Assembly (NCBI GenBank): GCA_018697195.1
Contig: CM031864.1
Span: forward strand, 11,909,970 to 11,973,969
Length of the DNA stretch: 64,000 nucleotides
Reading direction: 5' to 3'
Source of the DNA: Certhia americana
Lineage: Eukaryota; Chordata; Aves; Passeriformes; Certhiidae
Part shown: positions 1-11,932 of the stretch, in pieces
How the letters are laid out: each line of letters opens with the position of its first letter
Numbering within the stretch: the stretch's first letter is position 1
Position numbers and translations under genes: made by a program
The notes under the pieces: generated by a model
The model's input: the letters and a program-made list of their open reading frames with translations, nothing else
What the model was told of the DNA's origin: nothing
Databases searched by the model: none

Positions 1-16
1 ATTCTATGATTATCAT
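1..16 (+). repeat. Possible last bases of a CR1 element lying mostly outside the window
   Basis: The window opens with ATTCTATGATTATCAT, close to the ATTCTATG octamer repeat that ends avian CR1 LINEs in the sense direction. The body of the element would lie upstream of base 1, so this cannot be confirmed. The match is short and could be chance. Confidence 0.25.
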
Positions 17-3000
17 GGGTATGGAATCACATATTAAAGGGAATTGTCTCAAAATTTAGCCATTTGTAGACTTGTGCATGAGCTTTGGTGGTTTATATCT
101 TGTTCATTTTTTTTCAATTTCTATTTTGAAGTCCTAAATGCCAGATAACCTGGCATGTCAGAGTATGACATAAACCATCATAGAAAGCAGCAAATTGCTA
201 TACTTTGATATAAACATATTGAAATTCCATGCAATACAGGACAGATGTGCTATTGCCTATTTCTAGTGACATGGCAGCCAAAAGAAAAGCACACCTTGTC
301 TTCTTGCCAAACATTCATGATTAATTTAAGGGAGTGTGAAATGCAGCGAAAAGACCCCATATTTTAGGTTTTAATCACAACTATCACAACATCTATGTGG
401 TTAATTTAGAAAGGCAGAGCTTTTAGCATTTTGTCTGTTCCTTTGCCATGTTTCATTCCAACAGTATCTTATCTGCCTTCCAGAAGTGTAACACTGGACA
501 TTGTGATCTTTCCAGGATTTGTACTCATCTTTTCCCAGGAAAGCAGTATCTGTGCAGCAGACTGACTTTTTTTTAAGAGTGTTTTTTTCTGTGGCTTAAA
601 GAAGAAAAATGTTTTCTGTGTATTTTCTAGGAGAGGAAAGGTCAAATACTTGTACATTAAATGGAAAGAGAATTTTATATTCCTGGTGGCTACTGGATAA
701 ATACAATTTTTGGACCAATCTGTTCCTTAGAGCAGCTTCTGCCGTAATATAAAGAGCTACTTCGTGCAAGAAAAATTGTTGATTCTAAATTTATTTTTTT
801 ATTTTTAGTTTTACTTTCAGATATTAAACAGATAATTTATTTTGTGGTTGTTATCCAAACTTCCCAATACTTTCTTCTACCTATCAGCTAGTGTCCTGGG
901 TTGATGTTGAATTGTATCCCCATTCGTCTGTTTAGCTCAGAAACAAGTTTTGCACCTTTAAAGCTGGATCAGAGAGTGAAGGAGAAGCAGTGGAATGTCT
1001 GAGGTGATTGTTTTCAAACCTAAAGATGAGTTTTCAGCTTTCCTTCACACACGGCCTGTGTTGTCTGCAGTGTGGATGGTGGGACAGAGCTCTCCTTTGC
1101 TTTTTGTTTTTGGCTAGCTGAAGCAGAGTAGTTCTCTGGACTGTGTTTTTTTCTTCCTTTTCCTTGGAACTGTTTGAACCTGCTCTGGACTCAAACCCAG
1201 GGGAGCCCCCAGAGCTCAGAGCCGTGTCCCACCGGGCCTGGCCTGGGCTGGCATTTCCCAGCATGGAGGGACTGACAGCAAGGGAGTGAGCTGAGTTACA
1301 ACACCTGGGAGAGACTTTCTGAATTCAGCATCTCTGCGGAGCGGAGAGAGCTTTTGTTATTTAGTATTGTTCATTTGTTGTACTGGGATGTGCTTTGCTT
1401 GCTAAATAAACAATTTTTTCCCACTTTCCTCCAAGGAAATCTTTTTCTCGAACCAGCTTGGGGAGGGGCCGTTTGGATTTGCCTTCTAGAGGGACCCCTC
1501 TTAGAGGTTTCTTCCCAAATTTACCCTAAATCAGGACAGCTGCTCTCCATCCATATTTGGATTCATAGCACAGAGGGTTGGAAGTGTGCACATACAAAAC
1601 AATGAGAGGTGGTGGTGTGTTTTATATTACTAGTGATTGTTGAGACTTCTCTGACACCTCTGAGCAGAAGCTTGGAAAAATTTATCTTTTGTGGAGATCT
1701 GTAAACAAGGTGGGTAAAGGCAGCTCTATTTATTGGAAATATTCTCAATAAATAAGGCAAAACTCTGCCTTGGGCCTGTCATCTCTTAAAGCTGAGGGAG
1801 CAGTTGCCTTGCTGTTATCAGCATCAAATACTTGTATGGAATGAATTTGCTGTTGCCTTGGAGGAAAAGCTGCATCTGCTGCCTTTTTTGTGGTGGTTCT
1901 TGTAAATAATCTGTAGGCTGCTGAGAGAAGAATGGCCACTGCTTTTCCAGTGACTTCATTGGTTTCTGTGAACAGGAAGTATAAAAGGACAATGTGTGAC
2001 TGTAATTGTGTTGTGTTCTTGAATCTGTGAACAGAATAAATTATGGCTGGATGAGGTGAGAATTGCTTTGTGTGATCTCAGGAAATGTTAAATATTGAGC
2101 TGACTGTTCTCTGTAGTCCCCCCTGCCCCTTGAGGAACATCCTGTGTTTATGCAAATATTGCCTTTACATGGTTACATACCTGCTTTTGATAGCAGTGTC
2201 TCAAGTTATATTGTGTAAGATATCCTTATGCTGGTGCATTCATATGCTTTTTGGGAGCTGTACAGGTATGCTATTCTGTTTTAAATCAGTCAACGAGCTA
2301 AAATTGTTATGAGTACGAAATTCATATAAATGGGATTTCTATTTTAAAAATGGCAGTTATTTTGGTTCTGATTATTTTAGCAGAAGCATCTGAAAGACAT
2401 GACAATTTTTGGTTTATTTATTTGAACGTGGGTAAAATACCATGCTGGATATTCTTTTTCATACTTACTATTGAGAAGAACAAAAGGTGAGGCAGGAGCT
2501 GAACTACAAGGGTTTAGGAGATGAGCTCTTGTAAGTGGTGCTGTTCAGGAGCAATGGTTCACGTGATATTAAGGCAGTCCTGTTTACCTGCATAGCATGT
2601 GTGACATTTAAAACTAACACGGGAGCACTAGGCTCGATAATAATGAAATGAAGCGGTAGCTTCTTACAAAAGATATGTTTTCAGCAATTTGCATTAACAA
2701 TAGGCAGAGGAATGCTGGCCTAGGCAGGTAGGACAGCAGGTGTGGAGCGGTTGGGAGTGATCAGAAAAAACATGTTTATTTCATGGGAACAGCAATTTGT
2801 ACAGAAGATATGCGAATGAATTATTTATAGTTCGTGTCTCTTCTAACGATGTGTTCCTTGAAGTGTTGGTTTGGTGTAGGGTTTGATATCTTACGTCTCT
2901 TTCTTAAATTCTTTTCCTTAAAATTATATGTAATTTCAATACTAGGAAAAGTTTGCCAGGGCTTCTGTAAAGAGAATGTTACATGTCCTGAGCATGTAAC

Positions 3001-6000
3001 AACATGAGACTGTTCCAAGAGGTTTGGTCATCTAAATGGGAAAAGCCAGAACCCAAGTACCAATTAATATTTTTCTCCTAAGTGTCACAACCTTTTGTTA
3101 GCCATCAGTTTTAGTTTGCTCCAAATCTATTGTTTAGCCAAATTTGAACATAATTACTTTCTTGGAATGATGGGCTGCCATTGCATTTAAGAAATAATAA
3201 TGTGTATCTATTAATCCTTTAATATACACAGTGGTGTTATTACTAACCTGTTGAGGCCCATAGATTGCTTCTTGGTGTACTTTCAGTAATTGTTATTACA
3301 TTATTTTAAATCAGATCATAAAATTATGTGCTTGTGGTTTATGTATGTATTCCTCAAAATTACTGTGATCTGGCCCTTCTCCGTAAGAGGAAATCACTTT
3401 ATCTTTTAGATTAGTTAAAACAGACCAGAAGGCTTTTGTGTTTTGATGTGTTCTGTTCTGCTGTGGGATGCAGTTACACCAGAATAAAGTTCCTATGGAT
3501 TTTTTTTTTTTTGTTTCATTTGTCAGGGGACTAAATATTTTAATTCCAGGTTATGTGTGTCCACAGTGGGGCTTATGTGATTATTTGAATTCCTTATGGT
3601 TTTGCTAAACTTTTTTACCTTAGTCCTCTGAGCCATGTGGGTAAGTTATTTAAAAATTACTTCATGTCAGCTGATCTATTATAAGTTTCCTGTGTTTGCA
3701 TTCAACTCTAACAAGCTAGTCAGGTTAAAATCAGCTGTTAACAGAAGACAGCTTTCTATTAGTGCTTCTTATGTGGAAACAAAAAAACCCAGCGTCTTAA
3801 AAAATGGAATGGAGAATGAGACTGACTCATTCTGTGGGATCCCTGGGAGCTGTGGAATGTGTAATGTGGGGGGAAAAAACTAGTGGAAGACACATCTTTA
3901 GTAACTGGGGAATGCAAGTTTTGCCAAAAGAATAGCTTGTGTAACTTTTTTTCCATGTGATTACAGAGAGAATTTCAGACAGTTGTCTATGTGTGTGTGT
4001 GTGTGTATTCCTTTTCTGTCTTTTTTCATTTTCTTCCACGGGGTATAAATGTATTTTTACAGAAAAATTAGTTTTACTCTACTAAATGTTTTTCTTGAGA
4101 ACTGCAGTGGGAAGATAAAAGAATACTCCAAACCAGAGAGAAGAAATGGCACCTTTTGAAAGGGACACTTCTTGAACATCATCCTTGCTTTATTGTGCAT
4201 ATTCTCTCAGCCAGTGTTAAGTTCTCTGTACCTGTTACAGGAACCTGGAAGTGTCTCTGCAGTTCCCAGTTCTTATTACAAAATGCAGTTAATACTGTGT
4301 TTTTACTTTGTGTTTGCCACCACTTGCCAGTTCAATTTCATTAAATCAATTAAGGTATCTTAGTGATTTTACCGTGTCACTTAAGGTAAAAACAGAGAAC
4401 TGAGGACCTGGAAATGCCATGGAAGCTTCCCCCTGTTCTGACCACGCTTTCTTTTGGGAATCCTACGCAGGGAGGATCAGTTGCCTTGTGTGTAAGCACT
4501 GCCTCAAGCACGAGAACAGAGGGGATCACAGAGCCAAGTGTGTAATCCAAGAGTCATGCAGGCAGTGTGGCGCTCTGGCTCAGGGAGCAGCAAGCAAGTC
4601 TGCCCCTCTCCTGGGCACAGCTCTGCTTCAGGGGCTGGCACCTCTGCAAGCCACCTGTGCTGCTCACCTCCCCTCGGTGCTGCAGCACAGCTGCTACATA
4701 AACTGAAAATGCAACTGGATTGCAACAACTCTTTTTGCTTTCTTGAGCCTTATTTTTAGGATGAATTCATTTCCGGAGTATTGCAGGGTTGCATTTAGGC
4801 CCAGCTGAGAAGGTGGTTGCAAGTATGAGAGAGTAGCCAAGATGGGGTCAGGAAATCTTGATGAGGTTCCTACTGCCAAAATGCTCCTGCAAGAGTAGGA
4901 GTTCACACTGTTTGTAGAGATTGCTTGCCAGTGTATAGGCAATAAACCCAGACTGTACCTAGCCACAGTTTAAATGGGAAGTTCTGTAGCAGAAATTCAG
5001 CTTTATTCTATGTAGGCCGTGCTGCCCTGAGTTACACAGGAGGCAAGGCCTCTTGCACAGTTTGATAAATTGGTGCCTGCTGGGTGCTGGAATAATATGG
5101 TTTTAGTGTGCCTAGAATGAAAAAAGAGGAGTGTTCCCTATTTCATGTGATCCTGATGGAGGTCATTGTTTGGCCTGGGCTTGTAGTACCTGTATAAACT
5201 TTCCCAGGTGAGCTGGTTCCACACTGTCAGCATTGCTATCTTTGGACAATGCCCCTGGGCCATCTTCCGTGTCTGTAGGTGCCATCACATCATCACCTGC
5301 AGCCCTGCACAAACTCCAGGTGCCACAAAGTATTTGCATCCTTAACTTCCACACTTGACTGAATGTAAGCCTAATTTATTTAGGAAGCAGTGTGTTCTAA
5401 TAGCACTAAAGCTTTACTTTTAGACTGTAACTGTACTCAAGCAGCCTAGTAGACAGTTAGTGACTCTGCTGAATCCATGCTTTTGGGCCCTTTATTTCTT
5501 CAGGTACAGGCTCTTACTCAGCAGATGTGTATATGAGTATCTATATCCTTAAAATGTTTGTTGTTCTTTTATGCTTCCTATTTCTGCAGATCATAGATTT
5601 TATTTCTATCACTGTGTCCCCCAGCCAAATTTTTTAAATTAAGAGAATGATTGCCCATTATTGTGTTAGTCAGAGATCTTGGAGAAGCTATTTGAAGTCC
5701 ACTCTATTTCAGTATGTTGCATAATGTGGCCAAACAAGACTAGACCAAATTTTCCCTTGTTGGATCCTACAAGAGCAAAAGACAAATGACTGCACTATAT
5801 GTGGTCTTTACTGAAAGAGTGATGCTTGTCTGGCAAGTGAAAAACACTAAAATTGCTTGTGATCTTGTATCATGCTGGATTCTGAAGACTTTTTTCTCCC
5901 TTGTTTTACTAAATGCCATCCATATTCCAGGTTTGACTGCTGGTTGGAAAGGCCCTGTGTTAGTTCCTCTGCTATCTCCCATGGGTGCTTGTGCTTTTGG

Positions 6001-7080
6001 GACACAAGATGAAGCTCAGCTGGCATTTTGTTGAAGCTTTACTTGCATAGTATTCTTTGCCTCTTAGTGAGGCTTGTAAAATGAGTGTTTCTGAAAATTA
6101 AGCTTTCGGTATTTGCTAAAACTAATGTTACACTTGGTGGCACTTAGGAATTAACAAGAAGATTGACTGTACTTTTTTCCCCACTGAAATCTTGCATGAG
6201 ACCTTATTACCACTCCTCATTCATTGATTCCAGGGGGAGAAGCTGACTTTGGTGTACTTGTTCCAAATGCAAACTGTGAGAGCTGTTAGAACTCCTCTAT
6301 TTTGTCTTTTACTTCAGATCCTCAGTTTCAAATCTGCCTGAGGCATTGCAGCGAGGAACAATTGTACAGTAAAAAGCACATCTCCCAAAAGGCAGATATC
6401 ATGCAGGTCACAGATACTGTGGAAACGGATTATAACTTGTTTTTACCTTTAAAATCTGCAGGAAAATATTATCAGTGACAGTGAAAAGAAAATGGGATTT
6501 GACAGTGTTTCCCCTTTTTAGTTTTTTTCTTTCTGCCACATCTTTCTCTCAACGGGAAGTCCTAAGCCCCTCATGAATAAGGCCACAGAGTTAAATTTCC
6601 TTCTGGGCCTCAAGGCAAGACCATGGCTTGTCAGGATTTTGCTAATGGTGCCATTAAGCAACCCTTGTGTTTGCAATGTGTCTTGTGAAGCATTGCATGA
6701 AAGCGTACTAAAGCAAGCTATGGAAAAATGTCATCCGTTTATGGAAATAAACATTCTTGAAAGAAGGAAAATGGAATACTCATTGGTATGAGAGATAAAA
6801 CTGTGGGAAGTCTATTTGGGGGGTGTCTGTGTGGAACTAAAATAAAACAAAAACCTGAACATTCAATTGATTTTAAAAATGTTTACTGGGAGGGAACTTT
6901 ATTTTCTTGTGCTAAATGGAAATTAATTTTGAAATTGTTCAGTTTCCAAGCAGCCTGAGATGTGTGATTACTAGTCAGATATTTCTTCAGTAAAGTGTTT
7001 TGTAAACAGCTGTGCAGTTAATTGATAGTTTTATTGTTTATCAGTATTTTATTATTAACTACAAAAAAAAATTGCTGTTT
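17..7080. other. Gene-free unique AT-rich DNA
   Basis: I see no supported gene, exon or recognisable transposable element here. Open frames on both strands are under 100 codons and show no family resemblance. Two patches are richer in G+C than the rest (about 1170-1270 and 4400-4690); the second gives overlapping cysteine-rich frames of 70-95 codons on both strands, as expected of GC-rich noncoding DNA with few stop codons. The only clear simple repeat is the GT run at 3991. A 17-base segment at 3624-3640 lies between an AG and a GTAAGT but is too short to call an exon. Confidence 0.6.
3991..4006 (+). repeat. (GT)8 microsatellite
   Basis: Eight uninterrupted GT units, flanked on the left by TAT. 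It is a simple dinucleotide repeat of a length likely to vary between individuals. No function is suggested. Confidence 0.95.
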
Positions 7081-7081
7081 T

Positions 7082-7145
7082 CATAGGATCGTAGAATGGT
7101 TTGGGTTGGAAGGGGCCTTCAAAAGTTGTCTCATTCCTTGGATCA
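7082..7145 (-). mobile_element. CR1 LINE 3' tail fragment, minus strand
   Basis: The + strand reads CATAGGATCGTAGAATGG and then GGGTTGGAAGGGGCCTTC. This is the reverse complement of the avian CR1 3' terminus, which in the sense direction carries AAGGYCCCTTCCAACCC and ends in ATTCTATG repeats. Only about 60 bases are recognisable; the sequence then loses the family pattern, which fits the severe 5' truncation usual for CR1. It has no coding potential. Confidence 0.8.
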
Positions 7146-7199
7146 GAAATACTATGGTAACATTGATCTAATGTTTCCCTTTAGTGGACACAGGATTGT

Positions 7200-9300
7200 T
7201 TTGGTTCAAAATAGTGATTAATCATTTTATATAAAGGAGTTATGCTTTGTTTTTCAAGTCAACACTTGTGACCTTTCATCCAAACAAAATGGGAAAAATT
7301 GCTTTACTTACATAGCACTAGCATTGCTTTACTTCATCTTTCCTACCATCTGTAGTTGGGGAAAAAAGTGAGATTATGGGATCTGTATTGAATCATGGGA
7401 ATGGTATTCCAGGCGACTGGAAAGACTAAAGCTATTTTGCACACTTCTGTAACTGCTAGACAGGCAGGGTACAGAGGAAAGTAATTGGTAACCAACTCAC
7501 TGTCTAGATGTTCTTTAATATGCCCTGGAGTAAAAAGCATGAATTATTTTTGTGCTTTAATAGGCATGTTTCCTTTCAGGAATTTAAAAAGTACTTATAA
7601 ATTCAGTCAGAAAAGTATTAAAAACTTAAGAGAATGAATCAGGTTTTGCTGATCTTTCTGTGGAAAGTTCCTTCCTGATACTCCATTTATATGATTGAAG
7701 ACAATGATAATAACTTAATTAGTGTGATACGTGTACAGTATTGTTATGTATATGTAATATACTTGCTTAGTAATTTTGTTGGTTTTGTACTTCTATTAGG
7801 CATCTATTTTCCATGCAGTCCATGAGGAAAGGTAATGAAATATAATAAGGGCTGTATCCAAAGCAGTGGAAGGAAGTAATTAAACCTAATTGAAGTAATT
7901 TCTTTGAACTATAATAGCAGATGCAAAGGATTAATTCAAAGCAGATTAAGGTCAATGCATGCTTTGAATTGCCAGCCTGCAAATAGATAAGTATTACTAT
8001 TATTTAAATGAAGTTATATGAAAGTGGCTTCTGAAACTTGAGTCTGGGAATCAGGTCTAAAAATAGACAGTTGGGTTAGGTTTTGATAAGGAATGTCACT
8101 TCTGTTTCCTAATTTATTACATTCTGCCAGTCAGAAATGAAATATTAGAAATGCTGTGTGCATCTTATCAAACAACTCCAATAGAACTGGGAATTAGCCT
8201 GGGCTATCCCTGAAGGCATTCTCTGAATGGCAACTTAATCATTAGCTGTGACAAGCCCTTGGTTGGAAATTACAGGGAAAACTACTTAAATGATTTGGAA
8301 GTAAAATTACGTTGTATTTAGAAATGTTACCTGAGAAGTTATAAATTTTCTTCTGTCTTTGTAGTGTAATATTCTAATAGATTTCACAGTTGGTTTTACA
8401 TTAGAAGCTTAAATTAGGCTTATTTGTAGGATAAACAGGAAAACATACAGCATAGGAGACTGAATATGAAAATTTATATGCAGAAGAGTTAAGATAAAGT
8501 TAGATTTTACAGTACACGTTTTATTTCTTTGCAAAACTGATATGAGAACCTTAAACATAAATCTGAAGTTTTGGTTTGTTACTCTTTAGAGCTTTAAAAT
8601 TGTTAATTTCTTTCTACCTGCACAATGATTCTAAATACAATAGGATGTCACATATCTCAACTGACCAACTGATCTAAGCAGCTAGGCGTGAGTACATCCT
8701 TTTCTACCCAGACTCGAAGTGTGGGAAAAATAGAGTGAGAGCTGTGAAAGACAGCCATCCTTCTCTGAATTTGGCTGATGGGCTGAGTGTGGTAGTAGGA
8801 ACTGAGGGAAGAGCAGGGGCAGATCCTGGCTTCATATGGATGGGGAAGATAGTGTTTTCCAGCACTGAAATGGGAAAATGAGATAAGCCATATGCAGACT
8901 GGAAGATGTCAGTTATTTCAGTAGAAAGAAATAACAGAATTGTAGTCAGGGCTTTTTGTTTCCCCAGTTTAAATTTTATTGTTGCTATTGAAGCACTAAA
9001 CAAGTGTGGGCAACTACAGTAAGATTTGCTGCAGAACTGTTAGATGGACTGCAGTTCGAACGTTTTCTTGGTGTTAATTTGCAGTTTAGACTGTTGGTTG
9101 TTCATGGCACAGGTGGGATTGCATGACACTGTAGGCATAACACCATAGACAGCATCACCAGATGTCTAAGAGTTCCAGAACTCTTTCCGTTGTGAGAGGA
9201 AGGAAAAGTTGGCTTCTCCTTTCTGTTACAACAGTGTTTGCTTTATGTGTGTTGGTTGACAAAACACGGATCGAAATGTTTTGTTTTGTTTTGCCTCTGG
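7200..9300. other. Gene-free unique AT-rich DNA
   Basis: No supported gene or recognisable repeat. The longest open frame is a 99-codon minus-strand frame near 8704-9003 with no recognisable domain. CpG is rare until the cluster that begins near 9305. Confidence 0.6.
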
Positions 9301-9304
9301 CTGT

Positions 9305-9401
9305 GCGGAGACAAGGCGCGTTCCGTGAAGGCCGCGGGCCGTGCCTGTGCCAGGGCGGTGGGGCTGTGCTGGGGCTGCTGCCTCTCTGAAAGCCAGCGGC
9401 G
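9305..9401. other. Short CpG-dense GC-rich patch
   Basis: About ten CpG dinucleotides occur within roughly 97 bases, including GGCGCG, GCCGCG and GCGGCG, in a neighbourhood almost without CpG. Three runs of three or four G follow one another at about 9353-9376. It is far too short for a standard CpG island. It could be a small regulatory element or the remnant of a GC-rich repeat. The start of the CR1 element lies about 230 bases downstream, and nothing links the two directly. The open frames crossing it are not convincing as genes. Confidence 0.5.
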
Positions 9402-9483
9402 GGGGGCACCTGGGAAGGCTCAGTAAATGAGGTTGCCCAAAGGCATTTCTTGTAATGACAGCCTGTCATCTGGCTTAATTAAG

Positions 9484-9504
9484 GCCTCTCTTCAAAAGAG
9501 AGGC
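9484..9504. other. Perfect short inverted repeat (9-bp stem, 3-base loop)
   Basis: GCCTCTCTT and AAGAGAGGC face each other across a CAA loop. One G-T and two A-T pairs extend the stem to 12, at 9481-9507. A run of four T closes the right side on the + strand. The stem is too short for a microRNA precursor. It may be incidental. Confidence 0.85.
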
Positions 9505-9634
9505 TTTTAACTATGGATTTTTAGAGCTTGCCTCTTCTCTGCTAAACGTAGGCACTCAGTGGAGATCAGGGCTTGCCTCTGTTCTTTTCCAGCCACAGGC
9601 CAAGAGTCATTCTGCAGTGTGGCAAAACAAATGG

Positions 9635-10155
9635 AACAGACTTGTTGGATCCAGTTTGTGTCCAGTGCTGGGCACCTCAGTTTAGGAAAGATGTTGAGAT
9701 GCTTGAACATGTCCAGAGAAGGCACTGTGGCTGGTGAGGGTCTGGGAACAAAAAATCCTGTGAGGAATGGCTGAGGGAGTTGGGGGTGTTTAGCCTGGAG
9801 AAAAGGAGACTCAGGGGTGACCTTATCACTGTCTACAACTCCCTGAAAGGTGGCTGTAGTCAGTTGGGATTGGCCTCTTTCACTGGATAGCAACTGGCAG
9901 AACGAGAGGATACAGTCTTAAGCTGCACCAGGGGAAGTTTAGTTTAGATGTCAGGAAAAAAAACACTGAAAGAGTGATTGGGCACTGGAATCATCTGCTC
10001 AGGGAGGTGGTAGAGTCACTGTCCCTGGATGTGCTTAAAAAAAAGACTGGATGTGTCACTCAGTGCCATGGTTTAGTTGATGAGGAGATGTTAGGTCATA
10101 GGTTGGACTTGATGCTCTCAAAGGTCTATTCCAACCTAGTTCATTCTGTGATCAA
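9635..10155 (+). mobile_element. CR1 LINE 3' fragment, sense on the + strand
   Basis: About 520 bases follow the avian CR1 3' region almost continuously. Landmarks in order are TGTCCAGTGCTGGGCACCTC, TGAACATGTCCAGAGAAGG, GTTTAGCCTGGAGAAAAGGA, GACCTTATCACTGTCTACAA, AGCTGCACCAGGGGAAG, GGGAGGTGGTAGAGTCAC and finally GGTTGGACTTGATGCTCTC with TTCATTCTGTGAT. The end of the reverse-transcriptase frame would lie at the left edge, but stops and indels interrupt it. It is 5'-truncated, as most CR1 copies are. The minus-strand frame of 128 codons overlapping it is antisense to the repeat and not a gene. The exact left boundary is uncertain by a few tens of bases. Confidence 0.92.
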
Positions 10156-10344
10156 CTACTGTGGAAGTCTGTCTGCTGCCCCCATTCCCTAGAACAAATA
10201 GCAGGCATCTCTGTGGGTATGGTTAGTTGGGATGTGTGTGCCTTCTTTTAATAGGAGCTAAAATGAAAAGTGCAAAATCCCTGAAGTCTGAGGTTTCTCC
10301 TTTGGAAAGGATAGTGGGAGGCAGATAACCACCCACTAATGTCC

Positions 10345-10745
10345 TAGTTGTTGGGAACGAAAAATCTTGTGAGTCTGAGGCAACTGGGTTTACCTAGCCT
10401 GGAAAAGCAAAGACCTGGGGAGTAGCTTTTGGGCAGAGTGCTACCCCTGGAAGGGTTAGAGGAGATTGAAGCAGGTTTTTCTCATAGCAGTATAGTGAGA
10501 AGTGTCATGAGCTGCAACAAGGAAAATGCCAGCTGAATATAAGGAGAAAAATACACAGCAAGACTGGAATATTACTGGCACAGGGGCCTGGCAAAAGCAG
10601 CCTTAGAAATACTGTAAACTCAATGTGACAAGGCCCTGAGCAATCTGGTGTGAGTTTGAAATTAGGCCTTCTTTAGGCAGGAGGTTTGGCAAGATGACCT
10701 CCAGAGGTCTCCCTGTCTTAATTATTTCTCAATTTTATGATTTCT
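10345..10745 (+). mobile_element. Older, diverged CR1 LINE 3' fragment, + strand
   Basis: Weaker matches to the same CR1 region occur in the same order: GGGAACGAAAAATCTTGTGAG, TTTACCTAGCCTGGAAAAG, CATGAGCTGCAACAAGG, then GGCAAGATGACCTCCAGAGG and an eroded TTATTTCTCAATTTTATG tail. The match is clearly poorer than in the neighbouring copy that ends about 190 bases upstream, so this insertion is probably older and from another subfamily. It has no open reading frame. Confidence 0.75.
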
Positions 10746-11893
10746 TCAATGCTGCTCCTGCCATTCATAACCTTAATTGTAGTGTGCCATATGTGGTGGG
10801 TTTATTGAAGCATGTCTAATAGCTATGTTAATAGAATCACTCTCACCTGTGGGCAGGCCAAGAATTTTTGGTTGTTTCATTAATCTTACTGAGATACAGT
10901 GTGAGCTCTAGAAGGTAAAAACATTGGAAGTTTAATTTACATGGAGAGAGGTAGATTGAAGAAATGGAAGTAGTGGCCCCTCAGTCATTAATAGAGAAAC
11001 CATTTACCAATTGGATTTGGACATGAATAAATTGCTGTCTGGGTATTGTGAGTGTTGCATCCTTGATCTTTTTTTAAGGTCTCTACAAGTGCGAGCTTCT
11101 GCTGAAAGGAATTACAATTTGAATTACTCTTGAGAATGCTTGAAGGGTTGTATTTGGTAGATTTTCATATGACAGGGTTTTTTGTCCTGGAGCCTAAATT
11201 TAATTTGTTCATGCATAATGCACTCAGTTGAGAATTTTCTGAAGTGATGGAGTGTAACTCTTCTTTTTCTGCCTATGTTCAATGAGACAGGAAAATCTAG
11301 CTAAACTGATGAGCCTCTAGTTTTTATGGTTTGTGAAAGAGTGAGTGCAAACTCATTCCTTCTCTTTTCAGCTTTTCTTTCTGCAGTTGACTGTCTCATC
11401 CTGCCCTGTTTTTTGCAAAGGACCCTATTTAAAACCTATATTCAGGGTTAACGTTTTCACCAAGAAAATTAAACAATGAAGTTTATAGCTTATTACTGGT
11501 ATGAAAATTCTGTAGAGGTTTTTTTTTTTAGTATTAGGGCTAAGTGAGGATACATATGCCTTTAATAGATATGAGTATGATAAACAGGAATGATTTATTC
11601 AGCTATCTGTTTCTGCTGAAATCCACACCTTTCCTTGTGTCTCAAGGGTTGTAGTGCAGGCAGAGGAAACTTCGAGTTCTGCTTAAGCCAAGCTGTGCAT
11701 GACAAGACTGTGTTACTTATGTTTCACAACATTATATTTACTGGAGTGGTAGAATGTACAATGCTGTTCATGGATTATGGCTGCTAAATGTACCCAAACA
11801 AAGTCTTGCAGGTTTCAGAGGAGTTACAGAAGTGTTTTGCTTTGTTCTGATCTTATGTTTTTCTGGAGGATTATGATGCAAATATTTTGTCAA

Positions 11894-11932
11894 TTTTTTT
11901 TTTCTTTTTTTTTTTTTTTTTTTTTTTTTTTT
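11894..11932 (+). repeat. Long T tract, one interruption
   Basis: Thirty-nine bases that are all T except one C. No TTTATT lies shortly to its right, so it does not look like the poly(A) tail of a minus-strand retrocopy. It is best described as a low-complexity tract. Confidence 0.95.

Noticed and set aside
3624..3640. A 17-base segment between TTTTTTACCTTAG and GTAAGT, resembling a microexon
   Set aside because: Such short pairings are expected many times in 64 kb; nothing else supports it.
9507..9893. A minus-strand frame of 128 codons
   Set aside because: Most of it is antisense to the CR1 LINE at 9635-10155.
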